Numbered from the stretch's first letter, positions 1-6,394 are shown. The stretch is DNA of 11,715 nucleotides from Candidatus Uhrbacteria bacterium (GCA_023246325.1 JAHFIO010000018.1:1-11715); one strand, 5' to 3'. Translations and numbers: made by a program. The notes: a model not told the origin generated them from the sequence alone.

Positions 1-1775
1 TCAGCGCCAAAAATGCGCATCAAATCATCTTCCATGGATACGTAAAATTGCGTAGAACCTGGATCACCCTGTCTTCCCGCGCGTCCACGTAATTGGTTAT
101 CAATACGTCGCGATTCGTGACGTTCTGTCCCAAGTACATGTAAACCTCCTGCCGCTTTTACTTCCAAAGCCTCGGCAGGATTTGGTGGATTCCCTCCTAA
201 GATAATATCAACACCGCGTCCTGCCATATTTGTGGCAACCGTCACCGCGCCTTTTTTACCTGCCTGCGCAATATATTCTGCTTCACGTTCGTGATTTTTT
301 GCATTCAGCAAATTATGTTGTATGCCCGCCTGTTTCAATAACTCAGATAATAATTCATTTTTTTCTATGCTCACCGTACCAACTAAAACAGGTTGCCCTT
401 TTTCATGGCGCGATTGAATTTCACGAACAACGGCACGAAATTTTCCAACTTGATTTTTGTATACACGATCACTTTCATCCATACGACAAATTGTTTGATT
501 CGTAGGAATGGTCAAAACTTCTAATGCATAAATTTTATGAAATTCTTCTGCTTCGGTAACCGCCGTACCTGTCATTCCTGCTAGTTTTGTATATAAACGA
601 AATAAATTTTGAAACGTTATGGTTGCCATGGTCACAGACTCACGCTTTATTTCAACGCGCTCCTTTGCTTCGATTGCTTGATGCAACCCTTCAGAATATC
701 TACGACCTATCATTAAACGTCCCGTAAATTCATCTACGATGATAACTTCTCCATCTTTCACAACATAATCGCGATCAATTTTATACAAGGCATGTGCACG
801 CAATGCTTGCTCCAGATGATGCACCATGCGCATACCACCTGCTACATATAAATTTTCCACTCCAAGCCACGTTTCAATTTTAGTAATTCCTGTTTCTGTT
901 AACGTTGAACTGCGTAATTTTTCATCAATAATATAATCCGTTGCTGCATCTAATCGCGCAACTAATTCTGCAAAGCGATAATATAATGCATTTGGTTCTT
1001 CCGCTGGAGCCGAAATAATTAATGGCGTTCGTGCTTCATCAATTAAAATTGAATCAACTTCATCAATAATCGCATAGTGCAGAGGACGTTGTACCATCTG
1101 TTCCGCATCCTGCACCATATTGTCACGCAAATAATCAAAACCAAATTCATTATTTGTTCCATATGTTATATCCGCCGCATATGCTTCTTTGCGCGACCTT
1201 GGTCGCAAATAATCCATATCGACTCGAAACGATCCTGTTGCATCACGTTCTGTGTCATGTTCAGGTTCACTTTTAAATAGCGGATCATATCTAAATGCAG
1301 CCTCGTGTTGAATTGTTCCAACACTTAATCCCAATGCATCATATACTTGACCCATCCATACCGCATCACGACGCGCAAGATAATCATTCACTGTAATCAC
1401 ATGCACACCTTTACCCGCCAATGCATTCAAATAGACTGCCGCAACCGCAGTCAAAGTCTTACCCTCACCTGTTCGCATTTCTGCAATTGTTCCACGATGC
1501 AAGGCTACACCACCTATCAATTGAACATCGTATTGTCGTTGATGCAAAACGCGATTTGATGCTTCACGCGCAACAGCAAATGCTTCCGGCAATATGTCAT
1601 CTAATGTTGCTCCAGCAAGCAACCGCTCTTTGAATTCTGTAGTTTTTTGTTTCAATTGTTCATGTGAAAGAGTTTGAATACTCATTTCTAATGCATTAAT
1701 CTGTGCCACAATAGGCAGGATTTTAGCAACCTCCTTCGCATTCGGGTCTCCAAATAATTTAGTAATAAAACTCAT
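1..1775 (-). CDS. secA: SecA, preprotein translocase ATPase (partial, C-terminus beyond window)
   Basis: SecA is the motor that uses ATP to drive unfolded preproteins through SecYEG at the inner face of the membrane. I translated the minus strand from the ATG at 1775; 591 residues are visible before the window edge, about two thirds of a typical SecA. Visible in order: Walker A GEGKT (103-107) in the context AEMRTGEGKTL, the segment ITYGTNNEFGFDYLRDNM (about 203-220), the Walker B-type DEVD (238-241), the preprotein cross-linking region, GMTGTA, and late in the visible part the second-motor-domain motifs TNMAGRGVDI and QLRGRAGRQGDPG. An extra acidic/basic stretch at about 167-198 lies between the first motor-domain strands. 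There is no Shine-Dalgarno upstream of the ATG. A promoter with -10 ending 6 nt before the ATG supports this start and a leaderless message. The helical wing/scaffold and C-terminal linker are not visible. Confidence 0.98.
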   Translation of the reverse strand, partial: MSFITKLFGDPNAKEVAKILPIVAQINALEMSIQTLSHEQLKQKTTEFKERLLAGATLDDILPEAFAVAREASNRVLHQRQYDVQLIGGVALHRGTIAEMRTGEGKTLTAVAAVYLNALAGKGVHVITVNDYLARRDAVWMGQVYDALGLSVGTIQHEAAFRYDPLFKSEPEHDTERDATGSFRVDMDYLRPRSRKEAYAADITYGTNNEFGFDYLRDNMVQDAEQMVQRPLHYAIIDEVDSILIDEARTPLIISAPAEEPNALYYRFAELVARLDAATDYIIDEKLRSSTLTETGITKIETWLGVENLYVAGGMRMVHHLEQALRAHALYKIDRDYVVKDGEVIIVDEFTGRLMIGRRYSEGLHQAIEAKERVEIKRESVTMATITFQNLFRLYTKLAGMTGTAVTEAEEFHKIYALEVLTIPTNQTICRMDESDRVYKNQVGKFRAVVREIQSRHEKGQPVLVGTVSIEKNELLSELLKQAGIQHNLLNAKNHEREAEYIAQAGKKGAVTVATNMAGRGVDIILGGNPPNPAEALEVKAAGGLHVLGTERHESRRIDNQLRGRAGRQGDPGSTQFYVSMEDDLMRIFGA

Positions 1776-1781
1776 ATGTAG

Positions 1782-1810
1782 AGGGTAAATCAAAAAAGCC
1801 CCGAGGTCAA
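1782..1810 (-). promoter_or_regulatory. secA promoter, overlapping the upstream terminator
   Basis: On the minus strand, TTGACC (1810-1805, 5 of 6 to consensus -35) is followed by a 17-nt spacer and TACCCT (1787-1782, a weak -10). The -10 ends exactly 6 nt before the secA ATG. The -35 lies in the loop of the terminator hairpin of the preceding gene. The -10 is poor on its own. The call rests on the -35, the exact spacing, and the same geometry at murC, glyA and folD. Confidence 0.5.
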
Positions 1811-1823
1811 TCAGGGCTTTTTT
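1792..1823 (-). terminator. Intrinsic terminator of the secreted coiled-coil gene
   Basis: A perfect 10-bp inverted repeat (1792-1801 with 1814-1823) has a 12-nt loop, GC pairs at the loop-proximal end, and a run of six T on both strands. It lies 15 nt downstream of the stop of the 1838-2398 gene and 16 nt upstream of the secA ATG. Its symmetry means it could terminate in either direction. Confidence 0.85.
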
Positions 1824-1837
1824 GTGCAATATTTTAT

Positions 1838-2398
1838 TTACAATGTTGCTGGTGTCGTTGTAGCTGGTGCTGGTACTGGAGTAGGAGCTGGAGCTTTACA
1901 TGCTGCAACTGCGGCCTTACGAACAACCGTAGCTGTTTTACGTGCTGCTGCTGCTGCTTCATTAGCTGTTTTCATATCTGCTTTTAAAGCGTCTGTAGCT
2001 GCTTTTAAAGCTGCTGCATCTGTTCCTGCAGCAGTTTTTGCTGCCTTATATTTAGCTAAAGCTGCTTTGAGCGCATCTTTTCTTGCCATCATGGCAGATT
2101 TCAAACTTGAACGTTCCACTTTCATAGCATCTTTTCGGCATGTCATTGTCTGTTTGATTTCATCTCTCTTCAAATGCATTTCCTCTTTTTTAGCATCTTT
2201 CTCTTCTTTCTGTGCGTCTTTCTGCATCATTTTATCCTGCTTTCGCTCCATTTTTTCTATCTGTTTGTCAACTTTTTTACCCAACATTTCACCGCTATTA
2301 CCACCCTTAGAAGCAAAGGCTGGCAAGGCAATCAACGAAGCGAGCATAGAACCTGCAACAATGTATTTTGTCATTTGCATAAATATATATGAAAGCAT
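1838..2398 (-). CDS. Secreted Ala/Lys-rich coiled-coil protein, function unknown
   Basis: I do not recognise the family. The 186-residue product starts with a signal peptide: a basic TKY (about 10-12), a hydrophobic core (about 13-25) and an LPAFA signal-peptidase-I site predicting cleavage after Ala29. Residues about 38-110 are highly charged and rich in Lys, Glu and Met. Residues about 110-168 are Ala/Lys-rich with heptad-like spacing, so the mature protein is probably one long helix or coiled coil. The C-terminal 18 residues are Pro/Ala/Thr-rich (PAPTPVPAPATTTPATL). The ATG at 2398 has a weak upstream AGAAAG. In-frame ATGs at 2380 and 2374 are alternatives, and the one at 2374 (MTKYIV) would give a more typical signal peptide. 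The gene has its own promoter and terminator and sits directly upstream of secA. It contains one copy of the ATCCTGC word (2234). Confidence 0.85.
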   Translation of the reverse strand: MLSYIFMQMTKYIVAGSMLASLIALPAFASKGGNSGEMLGKKVDKQIEKMERKQDKMMQKDAQKEEKDAKKEEMHLKRDEIKQTMTCRKDAMKVERSSLKSAMMARKDALKAALAKYKAAKTAAGTDAAALKAATDALKADMKTANEAAAAARKTATVVRKAAVAACKAPAPTPVPAPATTTPATL

Positions 2399-2420
2399 TA
2401 TAGCTTTCTGTTAAAAAATA

Positions 2421-2447
2421 GATGTGCGAATTAAATATCGCTACATC
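2421..2447 (-). promoter_or_regulatory. Hairpin at the 5' end of the secreted-protein mRNA
   Basis: GATGT and GCGA pair with TCGC and ACATC across an 8-nt AT-rich loop, with one bulged base. This gives a 9-bp stem that begins almost at the predicted transcription start (about 2444). It may protect the 5' end or control translation; neither is shown by sequence alone. Confidence 0.4.
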
Positions 2448-2450
2448 AAT

Positions 2451-2479
2451 AGTATACACTCCTCGTATTTTTTTGTTAC
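2451..2479 (-). promoter_or_regulatory. Promoter of the secreted coiled-coil gene
   Basis: On the minus strand, GTAACA (2479-2474, 4 of 6 to -35) is followed by a 17-nt spacer and TATACT (2456-2451, 5 of 6 to -10). Transcription would start near 2444 and give a leader of about 46 nt. This is longer than the leaders predicted for the leaderless genes in this window. Confidence 0.55.
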
Positions 2480-2483
2480 AAAC

Positions 2484-2492
2484 TGTGGATAA
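2484..2492 (-). promoter_or_regulatory. Perfect DnaA-box match TTATCCACA
   Basis: The minus strand reads TTATCCACA, the canonical high-affinity DnaA box. It lies 4 nt after the hpf stop and just upstream of the promoter of the 1838-2398 gene. A single 9-mer can occur by chance (about 0.1 expected). I see no cluster of boxes, so this is not evidence of an origin. DnaA regulation of the downstream gene is possible but unproven. Confidence 0.3.
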
Positions 2493-2495
2493 ACG

Positions 2496-2810
2496 TTATT
2501 TTTTTCTCGCATCTATACGCCTTTCTTTATGTTGGGCTAAAGTTTCCCGTAAATGATCTTTCACCTTATCAATTGCTTTATATAAATCATCTGCATCACG
2601 CTCAACCTTAATAACATCACCTGGAATTTGCATGGTGACCGAACAAGAAAATATATCCCCCTTATTATGATGGGAAGTTTCTTTTCCAATGACTATATCT
2701 GCTCTCAAAATTTCTGGAGTGTATTTTTCCAAAACTGAAATTTTATCTTCAGTATATAAGCGTATTGCATCTGTAAGCTCCATCCCAACGACGCGTATAT
2801 TAATAGTCAT
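2496..2810 (-). CDS. hpf: Short-form ribosome hibernation promoting factor (HPF/YfiA family)
   Basis: HPF-family proteins bind the 30S decoding channel in slow growth and inactivate or protect ribosomes. The 104-residue product shows the family fold: an N-terminal strand (MTINIRVVGMEL), a helix (TDAIRLYTEDKISVLEKY), the strand pair ADIVIGKE and FSCSVTMQIPGDVIKVERDADDLYKAIDKVKDHLRETL, and a basic tail KERRIDARKK. The D-D-L-Y-x-A-I-D core is characteristic. Its length fits the short, one-domain form; the C-terminal dimerisation domain of long HPF is absent. It lies 18 nt downstream of murB on the same strand with no terminator between them, so co-transcription is likely. There is no Shine-Dalgarno. 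A TAATAT 7 nt before the ATG could be its own -10, but I found no convincing -35. Confidence 0.92.
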   Translation of the reverse strand: MTINIRVVGMELTDAIRLYTEDKISVLEKYTPEILRADIVIGKETSHHNKGDIFSCSVTMQIPGDVIKVERDADDLYKAIDKVKDHLRETLAQHKERRIDARKK

Positions 2811-2828
2811 ATAAAATATATTATGTAT

Positions 2829-3809
2829 TTAAAACCCCACATACTGTACTTCGTCTTCAAGCAAAATACCATACGCATCTCGTACCTTCATTTTTACATA
2901 GCTCGACAAAGCCAAAACATCTTGGGCGCGTGCACCACCCAAATTAACTAAAAAATTTCCATGTACAGACGATACTTGTGCTCGTCCTATGGCATACCCT
3001 TTTAATCCTAGCGTATCAATTAACCATCCTGCAGGAATTTTTTTTACCTTCAACAATTCTGACGGTACTTCCACATCTCTTTGTAAAATGCTCAACGCAT
3101 CAGTATTTTTATATTCAAAATTCTTAAATAAACATCCTGCACTAAAGGCACCCTGCGGTTGCGTATCTTTTCTTTTCGACATAATATCCTCAATTTTTTT
3201 CTTTGCCAAAAAAATATTTCCCCTTTCTAAAACCATGGTCATACCAAAAATAATATGAGGTTCATGTTTAAATCGCGAATCACGATATCCAAACATACAT
3301 TCTCCGTTTGAATATGTTACTTTTTTTTCTTTTAAAATATCATATGCACAAACGGATGCAACCGCATCTTTCATTTCACCACCAAAACATCCTGCATTAC
3401 CATATATTGCTCCTCCTATTGTACCTGGCACGCCTACCCCCCATTCAAATCCGATAAGACCCGCATCAGCACTTAGACGTGCAATCAACCCAGTAAAATC
3501 ACCCGCACAGGCACTCACAACCGTCTCTTCAATTTTTGAACCTCGCATATTCATTTGAATAATGACGCCTTCATATCCCGTATCCGAAACTAATATATTA
3601 GACCCTCCACCAATAATATAAAATGGTATTGATATTTTTTTTGCGAATTCAATAATACTCACATATATATCCGCATCCTGCACAACAATATATAGTCGAG
3701 CAGGTCCGCCTATTTTTAAAAATGTATGCGATAACAATAATTCGTTTTGTTTTGCGGCAGGATAGGCAGCTACAAAAGTTGCGACCTGCTCATCAGAAAG
3801 TTTTTGCAT
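2829..3809 (-). CDS. murB: UDP-N-acetylenolpyruvoylglucosamine reductase MurB
   Basis: MurB is an FAD enzyme that reduces UDP-GlcNAc-enolpyruvate with NADPH to UDP-MurNAc, the second committed step of peptidoglycan precursor synthesis in the cytoplasm. The 326 residues contain the FAD-binding motifs HTFLKIGGPA (28-37), GGGSN (67-71) and GVGVPGTIGGAIYGNAG (124-140), the substrate motif YRDSRF (175-180, Arg176), SAGCLFKN (223-230), PAGWLID (259-265) and the terminal LEDEV (Glu320). The catalytic proton donor, Ser in E. coli MurB (Ser229), is Cys226 here. Arg176 and Glu320 match the other two catalytic residues. The gene follows the terminator of the 82-aa gene, so it needs its own promoter, and hpf probably reads through from it. 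It holds five copies of the ATCCTGC word (3026, 3134, 3389, 3675, 3757), the densest run in the window. Confidence 0.97.
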   Translation of the reverse strand: MQKLSDEQVATFVAAYPAAKQNELLLSHTFLKIGGPARLYIVVQDADIYVSIIEFAKKISIPFYIIGGGSNILVSDTGYEGVIIQMNMRGSKIEETVVSACAGDFTGLIARLSADAGLIGFEWGVGVPGTIGGAIYGNAGCFGGEMKDAVASVCAYDILKEKKVTYSNGECMFGYRDSRFKHEPHIIFGMTMVLERGNIFLAKKKIEDIMSKRKDTQPQGAFSAGCLFKNFEYKNTDALSILQRDVEVPSELLKVKKIPAGWLIDTLGLKGYAIGRAQVSSVHGNFLVNLGGARAQDVLALSSYVKMKVRDAYGILLEDEVQYVGF

Positions 3810-3815
3810 ATGTAT

Positions 3816-3844
3816 ACTTTGCCATGCAAGAACCCTTGTTGCAA
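3816..3844 (-). promoter_or_regulatory. Possible murB promoter
   Basis: On the minus strand, TTGCAA (3844-3839) is followed by a 17-nt spacer and CAAAGT (3821-3816), then 6 nt to the murB ATG. The geometry equals that of secA, murC, glyA and folD, but the -10 is poor (3 of 6). The U-tract of the preceding terminator ends 3 nt upstream of the -35. Confidence 0.35.
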
Positions 3845-3846
3845 AT

Positions 3847-3882
3847 AAAAAAGATCATCGTTTTTTCTTTTTTCGATGATCT
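3847..3882 (-). terminator. Intrinsic terminator overlapping the end of the 82-aa gene
   Basis: A perfect 9-bp stem (3874-3882 with 3852-3860) with a 13-nt A-rich loop is followed on the minus strand by six T (3852-3847). The hairpin encodes the last codons of the gene (RDHRKKKKR), and the TGA stop (3857-3855) lies in its 3' arm. A ribosome finishing translation would therefore cover the hairpin. Confidence 0.85.
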
Positions 3883-4103
3883 CGAGAGAAGTCGGACAAA
3901 TGATGTACATTGGTTTTATTTTCATGTGCTAACTGACGTTCGTACGAATCTATTTCTTCATTCAGCATCAAAAGTTTTTCCTGATATATATCTGAAAGTG
4001 TATGACGACGTTCTTTCAAACGTTTTATTTTATTTTCTATTGGTGTTCTGCGCGTGATTTTAAAAATGATCCACGATACAAAAGATGTAACAAACTTTTT
4101 CAT
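3855..4103 (-). CDS. Small coiled-coil protein with hydrophobic N-terminus, unknown function
   Basis: I do not recognise this protein. From the ATG at 4103 it has 82 residues: an N-terminal hydrophobic or amphipathic stretch (about 4-16, FVTSFVSWIIFKI) that could anchor it to the membrane, a charged helix with coiled-coil spacing (about 20-60, ENKIKRLKERRHTLSDIYQEKLLMLNEEIDSYERQL), and a strongly basic tail RDHRKKKKR. The open frame extends upstream to 4217, but that would place the start inside the preceding gene and across its terminator. I therefore prefer 4103, which has a promoter just ahead of it. The ATG at 4130 (MWKGN) is a weaker alternative. No Shine-Dalgarno is properly spaced. The basic tail could contact nucleic acid or phospholipid; this is conjecture. 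Confidence 0.65.
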   Translation of the reverse strand: MKKFVTSFVSWIIFKITRRTPIENKIKRLKERRHTLSDIYQEKLLMLNEEIDSYERQLAHENKTNVHHLSDFSRDHRKKKKR

Positions 4104-4112
4104 GGTTTTGTC

Positions 4113-4141
4113 AGTATTCCCCTTCCACATCCTGCCGTCAA
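4113..4141 (-). promoter_or_regulatory. Promoter of the 82-aa gene
   Basis: On the minus strand, TTGACG (4141-4136, 5 of 6) is followed by a 17-nt spacer and AATACT (4118-4113, 4 of 6), then 9 nt to the ATG at 4103. This predicts a leader of only about 2-3 nt. The spacer contains an ATCCTGCCG copy. Confidence 0.5.
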
Positions 4142-4153
4142 TATAGTATAGAT

Positions 4154-4182
4154 AAAAAAAAGACCTCAACATATGTTGGGTC
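4154..4182 (-). terminator. Intrinsic terminator of the 260-aa gene
   Basis: GACC pairs with GGTC and CAAC with GTTG around an ATAT loop, with one bulge (4162-4182). On the minus strand eight T follow (4161-4154). It begins 3 nt past the stop of the 4186-4968 gene. Confidence 0.85.
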
Positions 4183-4185
4183 ATA

Positions 4186-4968
4186 TCATGTGTAACCGAA
4201 GTTGATTTTTTTATCAACCTTGAAAAGTTTTTTCTGCTCTACAATGGATGAAGGCCATCCCGAAATAACATCTTCAATCATATTCATGGATTGATGCAAA
4301 TTTGCATACACCGATTGAAGCCCACCGCTCAGCGCAACTGGATCACCCTCTTCCAGAACGAAGGAAACACTCAATTCCTGTTCAGTAGGATTTTGAGGGC
4401 ATGCAAAGGTAATCATCACACGTCCTGCACATACAAAGGTCCGAATGCTCGTATGTGCAAACTGAGCGCCCATTCCTCGCTCTTTTGTTTTCTGTATAAG
4501 ATCATACATCCCGCGTCTATATACATTTCGCAAAAACTTATCGAAGCATACGGCCAAAGTATTGTTCTGAGCATTTGCATATTCAGAAAACGCTTGTCTG
4601 ATATATTCATTGCCAGTAACTTTATCAAGCAAAAATGCTGTGATCTGTATAGTCATGATTTGTTCCATAACTGGGCTTTTGCCAAGCTCGGTCAGATTTG
4701 GAACAGCTCTCTCCACATCATCCACATATTCCTTTCTATATTGAGCAATATACAAAGTATCGCTTGTGCGCAAATCTTCGTATGCATCTACGACAAGTTG
4801 TGGAATATAAGAATCAATATCCCAAAAATCATATTGCGCATCAAATGGAATATCTAGCTTCTCAAGCCAAGCTGCGAAAAACTGAGCGAATGGCTTTTGA
4901 CCTCTCCATTTCTTCTCATCATTTTCAGCGAATACACAAAGTTTCGAAATGAGTTGCGCCTTTTTCAT
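4186..4968 (-). CDS. Hypothetical cytoplasmic protein, 260 aa
   Basis: I do not recognise this protein and cannot assign a function. It has no signal peptide or membrane segment. The N-terminal half is acidic and Trp/Tyr-rich (FFAAWLEKLDIPFDAQYDFWDIDSYIPQLVVDAYEDL, about 29-65), the middle is helical, and the C-terminal half has a strand-rich stretch (TSIRTFVCAGRVMITFACP, about 173-191). The start is fixed by an excellent Shine-Dalgarno, GGAGGTGG at 4979-4972, unlike the SD-less housekeeping genes around it. It lies 56 nt downstream of murC on the same strand with no clear terminator between, so it may be transcribed with murC; a weak TAGTAT -10 upstream could also serve it. It contains no ATCCTGC word, although its length would predict one or two, which may indicate later arrival. 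Confidence 0.8.
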   Translation of the reverse strand: MKKAQLISKLCVFAENDEKKWRGQKPFAQFFAAWLEKLDIPFDAQYDFWDIDSYIPQLVVDAYEDLRTSDTLYIAQYRKEYVDDVERAVPNLTELGKSPVMEQIMTIQITAFLLDKVTGNEYIRQAFSEYANAQNNTLAVCFDKFLRNVYRRGMYDLIQKTKERGMGAQFAHTSIRTFVCAGRVMITFACPQNPTEQELSVSFVLEEGDPVALSGGLQSVYANLHQSMNMIEDVISGWPSSIVEQKKLFKVDKKINFGYT

Positions 4969-4971
4969 GAA

Positions 4972-4979
4972 CCACCTCC
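4972..4979 (-). promoter_or_regulatory. Strong Shine-Dalgarno of the 260-aa gene
   Basis: GGAGGTGG on the minus strand lies 3 nt before the ATG (5 nt from the GGAGGT core). It is a near-full anti-SD match and decides the start at 4968. Confidence 0.85.
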
Positions 4980-5024
4980 AGTAACATGTGTTTGGATACT
5001 AAAATGAACCAAATATGTTGTATG

Positions 5025-6359
5025 CTATTTTTGTATTTTTGTCAAGTATGTGCGTACATGATCATCAATATCACCTGCCCCCATACTAATAACAATGTCA
5101 TTTGGTTTTGACAATGCATATATGCGTTCAATTCCTGCCCATGCATTTTCTGCATATTCCATAATTTGTGTACCGCCCTGTTCACGATCATGGCGAATTG
5201 CAGCCTCAAATAAATCACGAGAAGAAATGTCTTCGTGGGTAGTCGCATCACGTCCTGCAGGATCATAAATACTACATATAATAACAATATCCGCACCTTC
5301 AAAGCAGGATACGAAATCAAAAAATAAATGCTTGGTTCGATTGCGATGATGTGGCTGAAAGCAAACTAATATACGCTGCCCAGGATATGCTTCTTTCGCA
5401 GCTTGAATAGTTGCCTGAACCGCGGTTGGGTGATGCGCATAATCTGAAAACCAGAGCGCACCAGTATACTGACCTAATAATTCAAACCTTCTCCAAATTC
5501 CTTTAAACGATTCAAGAGATTGAACAATATCTGTATGAGATACCCCAAGTTCATGCGCCATACATGCAGCACCATTCGCATTTATGATATTAAATTTCCC
5601 CGGAACTTGTAATGTAAAATGCGCGGTGATTGCACCTGAAATCGATATAATGTTCTTTTTTTTCAATACCTCCTTTTTTTCTTTTAATAATGTAACCACG
5701 CGTTCGTCTACTATATTTGCAACCACCACACCATTTTCTTTTATACGATCCAATAATGCACCAAAACACGCAACCATATCCTGCATATCTTTAAAAATAT
5801 CGGTATGATCAAGCTCGATATTATTGATAATAACTCCCCATGGTATAAATTCCAAAAAATGTCGCGCATATTCATCCCCTTCTATTACAACTATATCTGA
5901 TGTACCGATACGTATATTTCCATCTGGAAAATCTGGCACCTTACTTCCTACTATGATAGTTGGGTCTAATCCTGCATCAATTAAAATTTTTCCGAGCATC
6001 GCTGTCGTTGTACTTTTTCCATGCGTGCCGGTAACGAGTATAGTTTTTGCATCGCGAAACCACTCACCTAAAAATTGAAAATTATTTTGTTGAAAAATTC
6101 CACGCCGTTGCGCCTCCACACGTTCTGGATTTGTTTCTGGGACTGCCGATGAATACACAACTGCGTCAATATCATCTACAATATTTTTCTCATCATGACC
6201 AATAAAAATTTTCGCCCCCTTTTGCTGCAGGATGCGTATTTGATCATTAAATGCTATATCTGAACCTGAAACACGAATATTTTTTGATAATAAAAGCTTG
6301 GCGACCGCGCTCATATTTATTCCGCCAATACCGATAAAGTGGACACTTGCAAATTTCAT
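5025..6359 (-). CDS. murC: UDP-N-acetylmuramate--L-alanine ligase MurC
   Basis: MurC adds L-Ala to UDP-MurNAc with ATP, the first amino acid of the peptidoglycan stem peptide, and uses the product of MurB. Its 444 residues show the three Mur-ligase domains: a UDP-binding N-terminus with HFIGIGGINMSAVA (7-20) and SGSD (31-34); the ATPase domain with GTHGKST (111-117), GDEYARHFL (161-169) and NNIELDHTDIF (179-189); and the C-terminal domain with DYAHHP (306-311), FQPHHRNRTK (334-343) and MGAGDID (426-432). EYARHFL is like Firmicutes MurC. Mpl shares the E-Y feature, but the N-terminal GIGG and the FQPH-RT motif favour MurC. The ATG at 6359 is preceded by a promoter with no room for a Shine-Dalgarno. 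The gene contains four ATCCTGC copies (5257, 5778, 5969, 6227). Confidence 0.96.
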   Translation of the reverse strand: MKFASVHFIGIGGINMSAVAKLLLSKNIRVSGSDIAFNDQIRILQQKGAKIFIGHDEKNIVDDIDAVVYSSAVPETNPERVEAQRRGIFQQNNFQFLGEWFRDAKTILVTGTHGKSTTTAMLGKILIDAGLDPTIIVGSKVPDFPDGNIRIGTSDIVVIEGDEYARHFLEFIPWGVIINNIELDHTDIFKDMQDMVACFGALLDRIKENGVVVANIVDERVVTLLKEKKEVLKKKNIISISGAITAHFTLQVPGKFNIINANGAACMAHELGVSHTDIVQSLESFKGIWRRFELLGQYTGALWFSDYAHHPTAVQATIQAAKEAYPGQRILVCFQPHHRNRTKHLFFDFVSCFEGADIVIICSIYDPAGRDATTHEDISSRDLFEAAIRHDREQGGTQIMEYAENAWAGIERIYALSKPNDIVISMGAGDIDDHVRTYLTKIQK

Positions 6360-6375
6360 TTATATACAGTATAAC
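6347..6375 (+). promoter_or_regulatory. Promoter of the 86-aa membrane gene, overlapping that of murC
   Basis: On the plus strand, TTGCAA (6347-6352, inside the first murC codons) is followed by a 17-nt spacer and TATAAC (6370-6375). Transcription would start near 6382 and give a leader of about 28 nt. The -10 overlaps the murC -10 on the other strand. Confidence 0.5.
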
Positions 6376-6394
6376 AAATCCTACGTTCATTCAA
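6366..6394 (-). promoter_or_regulatory. murC promoter, leaderless geometry
   Basis: On the minus strand, TTGAAT (6394-6389, 4 of 6) is followed by a 17-nt spacer and TACTGT (6371-6366), then 6 nt to the ATG. A stronger-looking TATACT lies 2 nt upstream but would give a 15-nt spacer. In either case transcription would start within about 2 nt of the ATG. Confidence 0.55.

Noticed and set aside
1824..2414. Long Ala-rich open frame on the plus strand opposite the secreted-protein gene
   Set aside because: It mirrors the Ala/Lys-rich codons of the minus-strand gene. The minus product has a signal peptide, promoter and terminator in the right places.
2484..2492. Replication origin near the DnaA box
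   Set aside because: There is only one box, no cluster or unwinding region, and no dnaA/dnaN nearby.
3855..4217. Longer 120-aa form of the coiled-coil protein
   Set aside because: Its start would lie inside the 260-aa gene and its mRNA would cross that gene's terminator. The promoter at 4141-4113 points to the ATG at 4103.
5025..6359. Assigning the ligase as Mpl (murein tripeptide ligase)
   Set aside because: The EGDEY motif is Mpl-like, but GIGG at the N-terminus and the FQPHHRNRT motif fit MurC, and Firmicutes MurC also has EYRRHFL.
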